NCBI GenBank assembly: GCA_934277375.1
Contig: CAKQTZ010000003.1
Span: forward strand, 62,001 to 126,000
DNA from: an uncultured Coprococcus sp.
GTDB taxonomy: Bacteria; Bacillota; Clostridia; Lachnospirales; Lachnospiraceae
Direction: 5' to 3'
DNA length: 64,000 nucleotides
In this document: positions 1 to 8,350 of the stretch, in pieces
Layout of the letters: each line of letters starts with the position of its first letter
How positions within the stretch are numbered: position 1 is the first letter of the stretch
Program-made: the position numbers and the translations under genes
The notes under the pieces: generated by a model
Databases searched by the model: none
What the model saw: only the letters and a program-made list of their open reading frames with translations
Told to the model about the DNA's origin: nothing

Positions 1-1
1 C

Positions 2-694
2 AACGGGACTGATGGATATAGAAAAATCCATTATTATCTGCTTCAGAAGGGATATCGTATCAGCTTAGAAACGACAAGGAAGTATATGAATCAGGAGCTG
101 GGATTGTTCTCGTCCATAGGTGCGAGACATCCCCCGTATGAAAAGCGTATACCGTTTCATATCTGCCCGGATATTTTAAAAGGGAATTTTAGAGCAGACA
201 GGGTCAATGAGAAGTGGTGCATAGATTTTACATTTATTGCACTGGAAAATGGAAGCATCCGATACAACTGCGCCATTATGGATCTATATGATAGAAGCAT
301 TGTGGCTTCGATATGTGGTCAGGATATGACTTCTGAACTTGCCATAAGGACTTTGAAAAAGGCCTTGTCTACAGATCAAGGTATAGATCCGCGAAAACTG
401 ATACTTCATTCAGATCAGGGCAATGAGTTCACAGCGGAAGAATTCACAACATACTGTCTGAAAGAAGGTATCAGACAGAGCATGAGTCCGCCAGGGCATC
501 CATACAGCAATGCTCCTATGGAAAGGTATTTCAGTACATTGAAGAATGAACTTATCAATCGGAAGAGTTATGGGAGTGAGAAAGATCTGTATGAAGCAGT
601 AGACGATTTCGTGGAGAATTACTACAACACAAAGCGCCCACACACATATAACAATAACAAGCCTCCGTATGAGGTGAGATACAGGCAGGCGTAG
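2..694 (+). CDS. IS3-family transposase OrfB, 5' end outside window
   Basis: DDE transposase of the IS3 family, C-terminal part. The reading frame is open from base 2, so the internal ATG at 86 is not the true start; residues before it (HYYLLQKGYRIS...) match the OrfB helix-turn-helix/HTH_21 region. The rve integrase core follows with the acidic triad visible: Asp in WCIDFTF, Asp in HSDQGNEFT and Glu in APMERYFSTLKNE. The C-terminal end NTKRPHTYNNNKPPYEV is the usual IS3 tail. The enzyme cuts and joins the element's ends through a circular intermediate. The upstream OrfA and left end lie outside the window. The visible part is intact, with no frameshift. Confidence 0.93.
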   Translation, partial: NGTDGYRKIHYYLLQKGYRISLETTRKYMNQELGLFSSIGARHPPYEKRIPFHICPDILKGNFRADRVNEKWCIDFTFIALENGSIRYNCAIMDLYDRSIVASICGQDMTSELAIRTLKKALSTDQGIDPRKLILHSDQGNEFTAEEFTTYCLKEGIRQSMSPPGHPYSNAPMERYFSTLKNELINRKSYGSEKDLYEAVDDFVENYYNTKRPHTYNNNKPPYEVRYRQA

Positions 695-753
695 ATTTGA
701 ACACAATATTGATAACAAGTAAACCCAATACATTATACTTTACTGCGTTGACA
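695..753 (+). mobile_element. Putative right end of the IS3-family element
   Basis: The stretch after the transposase stop ends in GCGTTGACA at 745-753. Read inward from the other strand it begins TGTCAACGCAG, matching the 5'-TG...CA-3' termini of IS3 elements. TTGACA at 748-753 fits the outward -35 box many IS3 right ends carry. An 8-bp inverted repeat (CTTTACTG 738-745, CAGTAAAG 752-759) spans the proposed junction. The left inverted repeat and target duplication are not in the window, so the exact end is inferred. Confidence 0.45.
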
Positions 754-775
754 GTAAAGCAGAAAGGAGCTTTAT

Positions 776-2365
776 ATGTCAGTTATAAACTTAAAAAACT
801 ATTTGAGAAATGTGTACGAAGATTTAAAAGGCTATGTGGATGGTCTTACTGAAGAGCAGAGAAAAGAATTTGTAAAAAAGTGCAATAATTATTTTGACAC
901 TGGTGCAGGAGATTACGATAATAAATATATGGTAGCCTTTTATATATTGAAATATGCGAGAGCATATGGATTCCAGTTTTCCAGAGCGTATGCAGATATA
1001 TTTGCAGACATGGGGCACCCGGACAGGGTGAGAGCTGTGAGTATCGGATGCGGAACTGGAATAGATTACTGGGGCATGTCGCATGCTGCAAGATGCCTTC
1101 ATAAAGCAGATGGCTGCAATCTCGATTATACAGGTATTGACCCTCAGATCTGGGCCTACAGGGTGTCAGAAGCACCTGATATGCCAGCCATGGATACGGT
1201 AAGGTTCAATGAGGTGGCATGCCAGTCAGAAGGGCACAGTGAAACATGCAATGATTTTGGAGATTTTCTTGAGATCATGGAGAAAAACACTGGCAAACCG
1301 CTTGACGACATATATCTATTTGGGCATTCCATAAAAGAGGTCAGCGTATATACCGTGCCGGAAACACAGGAAAAGGCAAGAAAAAAGGGGCAGGTCGGGA
1401 ACAGGAAGTTTACATATTATGCGTACAAATATAATCCATATCAGTCAATGGCCAGATTTGCCAGACTTATCAGAAAAAGGATAAGTGACAAGCCGGTGTA
1501 TGTCGCATTCACATATAGAAGATCTCCGGATGAAAGCCTTGAGAAAGACATGGAATTTGCTGAAGCCTATGATACAAGGTATGGAACATACTTTAGGACA
1601 TGTGTCAGACAGAGTGGATTAAATATTGAATTGCTTGAGCCTGTTCGTGTAAACTCCAGATACGGGGTCAGCCTTTGTAGAAAAGAAAGTTCTGACTGCT
1701 GCAGAGGGAGCTATTTCGATTATGATGAGCTGCATAGTTTTACAGGAGCTCCGGATTCAGACACTTCCATCTGGACGCTGGGTAAGGACAGACATGGCGC
1801 ATTTGACGGCCTTTATTTTGGCAGATCAAGGGGACAGAATGACACACCTATATGCAGTCTTGAGGAGTGGAATGAAGCGTTTGTAGATGATACCGGACAT
1901 GTAGAGAAAACTATGGAAAATCTGGAAAATATGTGTTATCAGGTGTTCAGGATATCAGTTGATAATACAGCTGAAAATCACGACATCCATATGCAGGAGA
2001 AGAACGAATATCTCGATCTGATTGAAGAAGTAATGAGAGACTTTGAGTTTGATATTCACCGTTGGTCAAACAGACTTGATTTCTTCATCAATAGGATTAA
2101 GCGACATTTACTAAACAAAGATAGCACAGTAGGTGATATGATAAATTGGGATTCCATTTTGGAGCAGTTTATTGTTGAAGGATGTATCGAAGTTCAGTCT
2201 GATGGCGATGATGAAAAAATCACGTATGGTACGACAGAGTGGGGAAAACGTGCGGGAGTGTATGTAAAAGAGGACAATATTATTTGTGTCAAATCATATG
2301 CGCAGCAGAATATCATCGCAAATCTTGTCTGTGGCAGATATATTGATAGGAGGAATGAAATATGA
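776..2365 (+). CDS. SAM-methyltransferase-like protein of unknown target
   Basis: A 529-residue protein I cannot name. Residues 87-100 (AVSIGCGTGIDYWG) look like motif I of a class I SAM-dependent methyltransferase. DYTGIDPQ at 117-124 resembles motif II, whose acidic residue binds the ribose. The following 400 residues match nothing I recognise, and there is no signal peptide or membrane segment. Start ATG has AAAGGAG at 763-769. Its stop overlaps the next start (ATGA at 2362-2365), so translation is probably coupled to the DUF1848 gene. It is the first gene of the accessory operon and lies about 20 bases after the proposed IS end. Methyl transfer is inferred from the fold motif only. Confidence 0.6.
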   Translation: MSVINLKNYLRNVYEDLKGYVDGLTEEQRKEFVKKCNNYFDTGAGDYDNKYMVAFYILKYARAYGFQFSRAYADIFADMGHPDRVRAVSIGCGTGIDYWGMSHAARCLHKADGCNLDYTGIDPQIWAYRVSEAPDMPAMDTVRFNEVACQSEGHSETCNDFGDFLEIMEKNTGKPLDDIYLFGHSIKEVSVYTVPETQEKARKKGQVGNRKFTYYAYKYNPYQSMARFARLIRKRISDKPVYVAFTYRRSPDESLEKDMEFAEAYDTRYGTYFRTCVRQSGLNIELLEPVRVNSRYGVSLCRKESSDCCRGSYFDYDELHSFTGAPDSDTSIWTLGKDRHGAFDGLYFGRSRGQNDTPICSLEEWNEAFVDDTGHVEKTMENLENMCYQVFRISVDNTAENHDIHMQEKNEYLDLIEEVMRDFEFDIHRWSNRLDFFINRIKRHLLNKDSTVGDMINWDSILEQFIVEGCIEVQSDGDDEKITYGTTEWGKRAGVYVKEDNIICVKSYAQQNIIANLVCGRYIDRRNEI

Positions 2366-3318
2366 TACTTAGCGCCAGCCGAAGAACGGACATACCGACA
2401 TTTTATTCGGAATGGTTTTTTAATAGAATAAAGGAGGGGTTCCTGTATGTAAGGAATCCCATGAATGCGCATCAGGTAAGCAGGATAGATATTTCTCCTG
2501 AGGTCGTAGACTGCATTGTTTTCTGGACAAAGAATCCAATACCGATGATTCCAAGACTTTCAGAGCTGGATGCATACAAATATTACTTCCAGTTCACCTT
2601 GACAGGTTACGGAAAGGATATGGAGGCTAATCTGCCTGATAAGAAGAGCGCACTTATTCCTGCGTTTCAGAAACTTGCCTGTAAAATAGGAAAAAAGAGG
2701 GTTATCTGGAGGTATGACCCTATAGTTTTTACAAAAAAATATACTCCAGAGTACCATATCAGGGCCTTTTTGCAGATAGCTGAAGCATTAGATGGCTGCA
2801 CAGAGAAATGTGTCATCAGCTTTGTCGATATATATGCGAAGAACAAGAAGAATATGCAGGCTGTGGACAGCTATGAGATGAGCCACGATGATCTGGAGAC
2901 ATTTGCAAAGACGATAGCGGACATTGCAAGGGCACATGGGATGGTTATGGCCACATGTGCAGAGGTGGTGGATCTCGAGGCATGTGGAATTGAACACAAC
3001 TGCTGCATCGACAGGAAACTCATAGAGGAGATAATAGGCTGTGATATAAAGGTGGCGAAGGACAAAGCTCAGCGGCCTGAGTGTGGCTGCATGGAAAGTG
3101 TAGAGATAGGATCATATAACACCTGCCTGAATGGCTGCAAATATTGTTATGCGAACTATTCTCCAGATGCGGTTAAGACGAATTGTGCATGCTATGATCC
3201 TGCTTCACCGCTTCTATGTGGTACGATCGGTGAGTATGATAAGATCACGGAACGAAAAGTAAGATCACTTAAGCAGACACAGCTCAGTTTTAACTTTGAT
3301 GGACAGAAATCGTTATAG
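2362..3318 (+). CDS. DUF1848 domain protein with radical-SAM-like cysteine cluster
   Basis: A 318-residue DUF1848 family protein, full length. It opens with the family hallmark ILSASRRTDIPTFY and contains FWTKNP (54-59) and WRYDP (116-120). Near the C-terminus is CLNGCKYC, giving Cys255, Cys259 and Cys262 in a CX3CX2C arrangement, the [4Fe-4S] ligand pattern of radical SAM enzymes, although here it sits at the C-terminal rather than N-terminal end. Further cysteines (241, 243, 275, 277) flank it. DUF1848 has no established biochemical role that I know. The start overlaps the stop of the methyltransferase-like gene by 4 bases, suggesting a joint SAM-linked function (inference). Confidence 0.85.
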   Translation: MILSASRRTDIPTFYSEWFFNRIKEGFLYVRNPMNAHQVSRIDISPEVVDCIVFWTKNPIPMIPRLSELDAYKYYFQFTLTGYGKDMEANLPDKKSALIPAFQKLACKIGKKRVIWRYDPIVFTKKYTPEYHIRAFLQIAEALDGCTEKCVISFVDIYAKNKKNMQAVDSYEMSHDDLETFAKTIADIARAHGMVMATCAEVVDLEACGIEHNCCIDRKLIEEIIGCDIKVAKDKAQRPECGCMESVEIGSYNTCLNGCKYCYANYSPDAVKTNCACYDPASPLLCGTIGEYDKITERKVRSLKQTQLSFNFDGQKSL

Positions 3319-3354
3319 AGATAAATATGTGAAAATAAACGGAGGTACAGATAA

Positions 3355-4386
3355 TTGAGAATATCAGAAAATGAATGGAAAAATATAGATTTCAGAAAGA
3401 GAAAGTACAGACAGCTCAGGATGGAGCTTGATAAGGTTGTCACAGGCAGGGATAATAAAGTATCAGCATTTTTAACGTGTGATGATGGACGGTACAGCAC
3501 AGAGTCTATTGACAGATTGGTCAGTGATCTGGTAAAGACCATGGACGATTATGGAAGAAGACACAGGATGTGGTTGAAAGAAACAGACACAGATAATATG
3601 GATGAGGCATGTATGCCTGAAAAGTTCAGGGAATTTATACAGGATTACCTCTATTGTATTATACGTCTTATGACATGTGACATGGAGTGGGTTGATAAAG
3701 TTTTTGCATGGCCATTTGAGGATTCTTTTCAGCAGATATTGTCACATTCCACGGAGGTAAGAAGACTTGCGATAAAGTCTGACAGGGCAAAGTCCTGTGA
3801 GCTGTGGAGTGAGTCATATTACGGTGTCAGGGGCGATGGCGGACTGTTTGATATATTCACGCTGGCATATGAGTCGCTTAAGAATACTGACATAAGCACA
3901 ACTTTGACACCGGAGATGAGAGCGATGGTGGAAAGCCTGTGTGGAAAGCAGAATGCAGAATATGCGGAATATCTCGAAGAGGCAGAAGAGAATGTGATGT
4001 CCGACGAGGAGATAGAGGCGGCCCTGCGTGAACTTGCCGAAGATGAGACGGAATATTCGGAGGGTGAAGAAGAATACAACCGCTACATGGATGAGATGCT
4101 GGAGCGTTCGATAAAGAGTGAAAATGAATTTAAGCTCAGCTTTGTAGATGAGGAAGTATACTGTCAGCGCTATATCAGATTGAGGGAGATCTTTTATATG
4201 GAGATGGACAGTGATGAGATGAAGTTTGCCATGTCTGAGTTTGATGATCTCGTGGAGGGAACGCTTGACGTGTTCCTGTGCAGGCATGGGATGTCATTGT
4301 ATGCAGACGTGGAGAAATTTGTCAGGTCATACATCTGTATAAAGAAGCAGATCGACATGGTGAAAGAACTTCATGAGGAGGTGTAG
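3355..4386 (+). CDS. Hypothetical acidic helical protein (accessory operon)
   Basis: A 343-residue protein not recognised. The start is TTG at 3355, preceded by GGAGGT at 3341-3346, which is better supported than any nearby ATG. The sequence looks almost entirely helical and acidic, with a Glu/Asp-dense stretch at about 200-245 (EYLEEAEEN... and EGEEEYNR...). There is no signal peptide, membrane helix, P-loop or cysteine cluster. It ends 3 bases before the next start, so the two are almost certainly co-translated. It could be a structural or adaptor subunit of the accessory system, but nothing in it shows a reaction. Confidence 0.75.
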   Translation: MRISENEWKNIDFRKRKYRQLRMELDKVVTGRDNKVSAFLTCDDGRYSTESIDRLVSDLVKTMDDYGRRHRMWLKETDTDNMDEACMPEKFREFIQDYLYCIIRLMTCDMEWVDKVFAWPFEDSFQQILSHSTEVRRLAIKSDRAKSCELWSESYYGVRGDGGLFDIFTLAYESLKNTDISTTLTPEMRAMVESLCGKQNAEYAEYLEEAEENVMSDEEIEAALRELAEDETEYSEGEEEYNRYMDEMLERSIKSENEFKLSFVDEEVYCQRYIRLREIFYMEMDSDEMKFAMSEFDDLVEGTLDVFLCRHGMSLYADVEKFVRSYICIKKQIDMVKELHEEV

Positions 4387-4389
4387 GCT

Positions 4390-5871
4390 GTGGCTGGTTT
4401 CAGAGATGATTTTTACTATAAGGTAGGCCTGGACTATCATGAACATATGGAGAATTCTTTCATATATGGATATGTCAGGCGAGAGCGGGAACAGAACCTC
4501 AGGATCAGAATAAAGGAAGAATTATTCTGCCTTGCGGATACGCCTCTCAGCAAGGGGAGATATACAAGATTTCTTGTCAAGGCGCTGCTCACAGATAAGA
4601 ATCTTGCAGCCGGGCTGGACAGGATCAGGATGCTTCCCGAATTTGTAGAAATGGCAGTGACAGATATAGGTTCCACAGGAACCGGCAGCATCAGGGACAG
4701 GCTTATGGAACTGTCAGAATATCTGGACAGGCATCCGGTGCTTGATATCGATGTGGATATTCTCAGAGCGGTTTCTAAGGAGCTTATAGAATCCTTTGAA
4801 TTCGATGGTGAGAAGAAGAATCCGTATGTAAAGCTCACATCGCTGTATATGGATCTGGATCATGGGGTGACAGACAATTCCGGTTATATAAAAGGACTGC
4901 TGGAATTTTTCGACACGAATACGAAGTACATACCGGGGAAAATAGACATGGCAGTGATGCAGGAAAAGGCCATATCAGTATGGGGAGATGATGTGTTTTC
5001 TGGATTTAGAAGGTCTGCTGATAAGTTGGCCAGACTGGCTCATCTTGCAGTGATTGATGAATCTGCATTTGACAGGTTTGCTGATTCCATGATGGAGAGA
5101 AATTATGCTGCGGAGCTGACTGAAAGAATTCAGAGAGAGATCCTGAGGGTAGAGATAAATGCTCTTTTATATGATGTTGGATTTTCAACTGACAATGGAA
5201 CATACAGACCACCGAGAAAAAAGGAGAAAAGCATGGATATTCTGGATGCGTACTTTAAGTATGTAGGCGGAAATCCATTTGGCAGATACGGTGGAGAGAC
5301 AGGTATTCCGGGAGATTATCTTACGTGGGATGAGTATTATAGCGCCTGTGATGCCCTGAGGGATACCCTGAATTCAAACAGTAAAGACCGAAAACATCAG
5401 AATGTATTTATGCCAATGTGGCTTGACCGCGAGGTCGGCGGAGGAGTGTTTCTCATCGGCAGGAATCAATTTGAGGAGTCAGCAGGAGTGCAGATAGACA
5501 GCAACTGTGAACTAGGAGTGGTTTATTTCCTCGGAGTGGATGAAGGCCGTGTATTTGAGTTCACGGCATTTCAGTCCAGCAATTATGACAGAGATGCCTT
5601 TCCGGGAATGGAGGAAGCTGTAAGCTGGTTTCAGAACTATGATTACAGGGAGGATGCCCTTGAAGAATACAGAAGCTGCAACAGTGATGTACCGGATGGG
5701 TGTCCGGATGTGTTCATGAAATTCTTTGAACATACCAGTGAGGAGGTATGTGAGGATATGGTCAGTGATGAAGATATAGCTGAGACTTTGGTGGAATTTG
5801 ACAGAGAGTTTAAGGAGGACAGGAAGAGAGCGGCTATCCGTGCCGTCAACAAAAAGAAGTTCTGTCGATGA
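4390..5871 (+). CDS. Hypothetical protein (accessory operon)
   Basis: A 493-residue protein not recognised. GTG start at 4390 follows GAGGAGGTG at 4375-4383, within the end of the preceding gene. The N-terminal half is helical. The C-terminal half has more mixed character, with a glycine-rich patch (VGGNPFGRYGGETG near 289-302) and a beta-like segment (GGGVFLIG, LGVVYFLGV). The tail is basic (RKRAAIRAVNKKKF). No membrane helix, nucleotide-binding motif or catalytic signature is visible. It is tightly linked to the preceding gene and precedes a 102-base gap. Function unknown. Confidence 0.75.
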   Translation: MAGFRDDFYYKVGLDYHEHMENSFIYGYVRREREQNLRIRIKEELFCLADTPLSKGRYTRFLVKALLTDKNLAAGLDRIRMLPEFVEMAVTDIGSTGTGSIRDRLMELSEYLDRHPVLDIDVDILRAVSKELIESFEFDGEKKNPYVKLTSLYMDLDHGVTDNSGYIKGLLEFFDTNTKYIPGKIDMAVMQEKAISVWGDDVFSGFRRSADKLARLAHLAVIDESAFDRFADSMMERNYAAELTERIQREILRVEINALLYDVGFSTDNGTYRPPRKKEKSMDILDAYFKYVGGNPFGRYGGETGIPGDYLTWDEYYSACDALRDTLNSNSKDRKHQNVFMPMWLDREVGGGVFLIGRNQFEESAGVQIDSNCELGVVYFLGVDEGRVFEFTAFQSSNYDRDAFPGMEEAVSWFQNYDYREDALEEYRSCNSDVPDGCPDVFMKFFEHTSEEVCEDMVSDEDIAETLVEFDREFKEDRKRAAIRAVNKKKFCR

Positions 5872-5973
5872 GACATATTTTCCTATGTAAAAATAACGAG
5901 ACAAAAATCAGGGCTGATAGAATGAAATAGTAGATTTGAGGATGTGAAGCTAAGAAAAGGAAGGTGTTAATTC

Positions 5974-6369
5974 ATGAAGAAGTTCAGACTGTTAAAAAAT
6001 AGTTTATATTCACAGAAATCGAATGGTGTATCAACTCTGAGAATAGAGAATGATGACTACTATGTCGCATTCAATTATTTTTGCGATTATATGGAGGACC
6101 TCAAAAATGATTCTGTTGACATACAGAATCTGTCAGTTGTTGTAAAGATGAAGGCAGAGGGCGATGGAATGCCCATGGTATATTCATCAAGTGAGGATGA
6201 TATTTTTATCAATTTGTGCCGTTATCCAAACCATCTTCTTGACGATAATGACATTGACAATGTGATCTACCGGTTGAAGAAGGCCAGAGAGGTAAAGAAT
6301 CAATTGCTGGGATATGTCAGAAAGATTGCCGGTGGAGAATACATAGATGTGGATAAAGAATTCGGTTAA
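5974..6369 (+). CDS. Small hypothetical protein (accessory operon)
   Basis: A 131-residue cytoplasmic protein not recognised. ATG start has GGAAGGTG at 5960-5967. It has a basic N-terminus (MKKFRLLKNSLYSQKS), then an acidic mixed alpha/beta body. No motifs or membrane segments are visible. It lies 102 bases after the previous gene and 33 bases before the next start, with no terminator visible in the gap, so it probably belongs to the same transcript. Confidence 0.7.
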   Translation: MKKFRLLKNSLYSQKSNGVSTLRIENDDYYVAFNYFCDYMEDLKNDSVDIQNLSVVVKMKAEGDGMPMVYSSSEDDIFINLCRYPNHLLDDNDIDNVIYRLKKAREVKNQLLGYVRKIAGGEYIDVDKEFG

Positions 6370-6402
6370 TACCCGGTTTCACAGATGGAAGGGAGAGATC
6401 AA

Positions 6403-6861
6403 ATGAGCAACGGAATTGATCAGCTTGAGCTGAAAAGGCTGGAAGAAGAGCGTTCCCATGTAATCAGGGACATAATTAGTTATGTTGCCGGGCATGTTGA
6501 TATGAAGGAACTTAAATATGGGTGTACTCTTAACAGGTTGGTGTTCAAGATCAGGGAATGTATTGATACATATGATCTGAGAGATGTGATACAGCCTGAT
6601 ATGTTAAATATCTCATCTATTATAGCGGGGCTTACGGCTGATGGTTATCTCATGGATAACATAGACTCACGGGGACAATATGACTGTGTGGTGACTAAAA
6701 AAGGAAAAAAGATCGGAATGGGCAGATATACCACATCGGATGGTATGATTAAGATCACTGTCAGCAGTGCTGCCGCGGATATGGTTATCAGGAACATCCA
6801 AAATGGAAGATATGCAGATGTTCAGACACCTTATATTACAAGAAGAAAGGAGTATGCATAA
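6403..6861 (+). CDS. Small hypothetical protein upstream of ClpX-like ATPase
   Basis: A 152-residue protein not recognised. An in-frame ATG exists at 6385, but GGAAGGGAGAG at 6388-6398 is a strong ribosome site placed for ATG 6403 (MSNGIDQLEL), so that start is preferred. The N-terminal half is helical; the C-terminal half looks like beta strands (VVTKKGKKIGMGRYTT, MIKITVSSAAADMVI). Its TAA stop is immediately followed by the TTG start of the AAA+ gene, the tightest coupling in the operon, so it may be a partner or adaptor of that ATPase (inference). Confidence 0.72.
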   Translation: MSNGIDQLELKRLEEERSHVIRDIISYVAGHVDMKELKYGCTLNRLVFKIRECIDTYDLRDVIQPDMLNISSIIAGLTADGYLMDNIDSRGQYDCVVTKKGKKIGMGRYTTSDGMIKITVSSAAADMVIRNIQNGRYADVQTPYITRRKEYA

Positions 6862-8226
6862 TTGAACATCAGAAATATGAATGAGCTTTATACGGAACTG
6901 ATCAGGGGAGTCAGCAAGGGGTTCAAGGGAAGAAACATAACCAATCCGGCAATTGGATTCTGTGAAAAGGCCAAGGCGGGGGAGTTCAATGATCTAACCG
7001 AAGAAGCATATGATGAAATAATGGAGAGTATCAGAGAAATGGACAGAGTATGGTGTCATGAACCGAGCAGGACTGTTGGGGAGCTACTCTTCACGGCGCT
7101 GGAGAACATAGATCTTCAGGATAAAGATCTGGATACTATCGCAGCGGCGCTTATGTGTTCATATGAAAGATCGGATCAGAAGCATATTCCGTGCGATTCA
7201 AATATTGTCCATCGTCATGGCAGGCGCACAGCAAAAAATAAATGCGACGAAAAGGATGTTTTTGACGATGAACCTGATATGGGATGTGTGGATGAGGAAG
7301 AAAGCCATATAGAAGAGATCCTTAGATCGCCTGCAGGTATATATGATTATCTGGATAAAAACGTGTATGGGCAGACGAAAGCCAAGAAAGCGGCAGCGAT
7401 GCTCCTCTGGAACCATGTAAACGGCAGGAGGCAGAATGTGGTTTTTGCTGGTCCTACAGGATGCGGCAAGACGGAGATATTCAGGCAGCTTTCACAGCTT
7501 TATCCGAATATTGTGATACACAATGCCGCTTCACTCACGGGAACAGGCTGGAAGGGCAATATGAAAGTAAGAAATCTGTTCGATGGAGTTGAGAAGGAGG
7601 ATATGGAGCACCTGATCATAGTCCTTGATGAGGCGGACAAGATGTTCGAGGATGTAGATGAAAGACATTACAGTTACGTGATCCAGAACGAGCTTTTAAA
7701 GCTTATGGAGGGGGATATGGTCCACTTTGAGGGCGACCCGTCAAATCACGAGCCGACCTTGGATATCGACACATCAAATGTCAGCTTTGTATTTCTCGGC
7801 TCATTTGACTCTATGGTGAAGGCAAAGGATATTGAGGTAAATAATAACCGTACCATAGGTTTTGGCTCGGAATCTTCGTCAGAACGATTTGACGGATATA
7901 GGAGTACATTTACCCAGGATGATCTTGTGAAATACGCAAATGTCAGAAGTGAAGTAGCAGGACGTATATCCAGCATTGTTCAGCTGGGAGAGATGACTGA
8001 AACAGACTTCTATAATATACTCTGCGAAAAGAATGTAAGCCCGATCGATAAGCTTGCAAAGTACTATGGAATAAAGCTTAAAATGTCATCGTCAGCAAAA
8101 CATAAGCTGGCGAAGGAAGCTGCAGAAAATAAAATGGGAGTCCGCTATATGCGCTCAAGGATCCAGCGCACACTTGACGACATGATGTTCTGTGATTGCG
8201 AAAAAACGGAATACAAGATAGGCTGA
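6862..8226 (+). CDS. ClpX-like AAA+ unfoldase, divergent, no zinc-binding domain
   Basis: A 454-residue AAA+ ATPase of the Clp/HslU clade. TTG start directly after the preceding stop, with AAAGGAG at 6845-6851. Walker A is GPTGCGKT (197-204) and Walker B is LIIVLDEAD (251-259). GTGWKG at 227-232 aligns with the GYVG substrate-gripping pore loop of ClpX, Trp replacing Tyr. TIGFG at 331-335 aligns with the IGF loop by which ClpX docks on ClpP. GRIS (368-371) carries the likely arginine finger and GVRYMRS (426-432) sensor 2. The first 150 residues are a helical domain plus an acidic linker, unlike the CxxC zinc domain of housekeeping ClpX. This suggests a dedicated unfoldase with its own substrate recruitment, possibly feeding ClpP (inference). 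Confidence 0.88.
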   Translation: MNIRNMNELYTELIRGVSKGFKGRNITNPAIGFCEKAKAGEFNDLTEEAYDEIMESIREMDRVWCHEPSRTVGELLFTALENIDLQDKDLDTIAAALMCSYERSDQKHIPCDSNIVHRHGRRTAKNKCDEKDVFDDEPDMGCVDEEESHIEEILRSPAGIYDYLDKNVYGQTKAKKAAAMLLWNHVNGRRQNVVFAGPTGCGKTEIFRQLSQLYPNIVIHNAASLTGTGWKGNMKVRNLFDGVEKEDMEHLIIVLDEADKMFEDVDERHYSYVIQNELLKLMEGDMVHFEGDPSNHEPTLDIDTSNVSFVFLGSFDSMVKAKDIEVNNNRTIGFGSESSSERFDGYRSTFTQDDLVKYANVRSEVAGRISSIVQLGEMTETDFYNILCEKNVSPIDKLAKYYGIKLKMSSSAKHKLAKEAAENKMGVRYMRSRIQRTLDDMMFCDCEKTEYKIG

Positions 8227-8235
8227 TATTAAAAG

Positions 8236-8279
8236 CTCCGGTGTATTTAATATTGATATAAATACACCGGAGTTTTTTT
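8236..8279 (+). terminator. Rho-independent terminator of the accessory operon
   Basis: A 14-bp perfect stem (CTCCGGTGTATTTA 8236-8249 with TAAATACACCGGAG 8259-8272), a 9-base loop and seven T. It lies 10 bases after the AAA+ gene and closes the accessory operon. The opposite strand has only four U after the stem, so action on the convergent gene would be weaker. Confidence 0.93.
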
Positions 8280-8350
8280 ACGTTTAGTCATCAATGTCCA
8301 TGTTGAAATGATATCTTGGCAATTGATGAGGTAATTATATAGTTTAATTA

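Noticed and set aside
738..759. Inverted repeat read as a terminator after the transposase
   Set aside because: No T run follows, and it straddles the probable IS end next to a ribosome site.
776..2365. Methyltransferase-like gene considered as a restriction-modification enzyme
   Set aside because: No NPPY/DPPY catalytic motif or target-recognition repeats, and no endonuclease gene beside it.
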